A stretch of 64,000 bases of DNA from Paragorgia papillata. Taxonomy: Eukaryota > Cnidaria > Anthozoa > Scleralcyonacea > Coralliidae. Positions 63,683 to 64,000 of this stretch are shown piece after piece. Both the position numbers and the translations under genes were made by a program. How positions within the stretch are numbered: the first letter of the stretch is position 1; each line of letters begins with the position of its first letter. A model generated the notes under the pieces. That model had not been told where the DNA came from, did not search any database, and saw only the letters and a program-made list of their open reading frames with translations. The stretch covers positions 1,904,501-1,968,500 of the forward strand of contig JAWNZC010000344.1 of the NCBI GenBank assembly GCA_035771165.1, written 5' to 3'.

Positions 63683-64000
63683 GCTTGTCCACGGAAAAGT
63701 ATCTCCTGTGTGCTGATCACATGATGACGCGTATGACAGAAAGCCTTCTCACCTGGAAGGTTAAGTCTGTGTACAACATGGAAGCAAAAGCAATGATCAA
63801 CAAGCGGGAACGAGATAATTTGATTCAGCGCCTGGAATCAAACATAAATGCAAGAGGTGTACGAGGTGGTCAATTCAAGTTTCTAGTTGATGCTACAAAG
63901 AACAAACTTGAGCAAGTGTCGCTTAACAAGACATGTGCCCAACTTATCTCAGCACCACCTTCATACTTTAAAGATGCCAGCTACCCCCACATTTTGGACA
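63683..64000 (+). CDS. Unrecognised multi-exon gene, third coding exon (partial)
   Basis: After acceptor TTCTGTTAG it continues GLSTEKYLLCADHMMTRMTE, then INKRERDNLIQRLESNINAR and SAPPSYFKDASYPHILD up to the window edge. The frame stays open to 64000, so the gene runs on. Confidence 0.65.

Overview
Animal nuclear DNA. Genes have short spliceosomal introns, and the window is crowded with transposable elements: two Polinton/Maverick (adintovirus-like) elements, a CR1/L2-like LINE, a LINE with a restriction-like endonuclease, a Gypsy LTR element, two hAT-type elements, a TTAA-flanked palindrome, several MITEs and minisatellites. This mix, plus a dispersed repeat with a GTCTGGCGTTAGACAG core, suggests a cnidarian, probably an anthozoan. 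That assignment rests on recalled family resemblance and cannot be proved from the window.

1-39 kb is one scrambled nest. 866-3285 (minus) is the 3' half of a CR1-like LINE. 20133-22779 (plus) is the 5' half of the same LINE, with an ORF1 of ubiquitin fold, coiled coil and SGNH esterase, followed by an EEP endonuclease. Polinton 1 (P1) sits inside this LINE: its PolB-side end is at 3292, its integrase-side end at 22780, and each copy of the 6-bp duplication AGTACG lies beside one end. Polinton 2 (P2) sits in a 21-bp minisatellite next to the LINE 5' part: its ends are at 19046 and 38837, each beside one copy of CACCGC. All four ends and flanks are explained if two oppositely oriented Polintons recombined and inverted the minisatellite-LINE segment between them. 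The two visible Polinton bodies would then be hybrids: 3292-19046 (P1 PolB side to P2 integrase side) and 22780-38837 (P1 integrase side to P2 PolB side).

Each body carries a tight late module: integrase, penton-like protein, protein-VI-like protein, major capsid protein, adenain-like protease, packaging ATPase and small conserved proteins. Near the integrase-side end each has a zf-GRF protein, a Bcl-2-like protein and a small Cys-rich reading frame overlapping the integrase. The PolB genes belong to two clearly different lineages, both with an intron just after the start codon. A recent Gypsy element lies inside the P2 PolB, a hAT-like element inside the protein-VI-like gene, and two tRNA-Leu-like genes between the P2 PolB and the ATPase cassette. 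Most replication and capsid genes carry frameshifts or stops, so the elements look inactive, although several small late genes remain open.

39-64 kb holds the TTAA palindrome (39.6-43.8 kb), a GT-rich stack of minisatellites (43.8-48.3 kb), two facing related promoter/first-exon copies (50.4 and 53.1 kb), two exons of a TBC Rab-GAP-like gene (53.5 and 56.0 kb), nested MITEs and GAT microsatellites, a REL-type LINE split by a hAT element (57.5-60.9 kb), and the 5' exons of an unrecognised multi-exon gene (61.4 kb to the window end).
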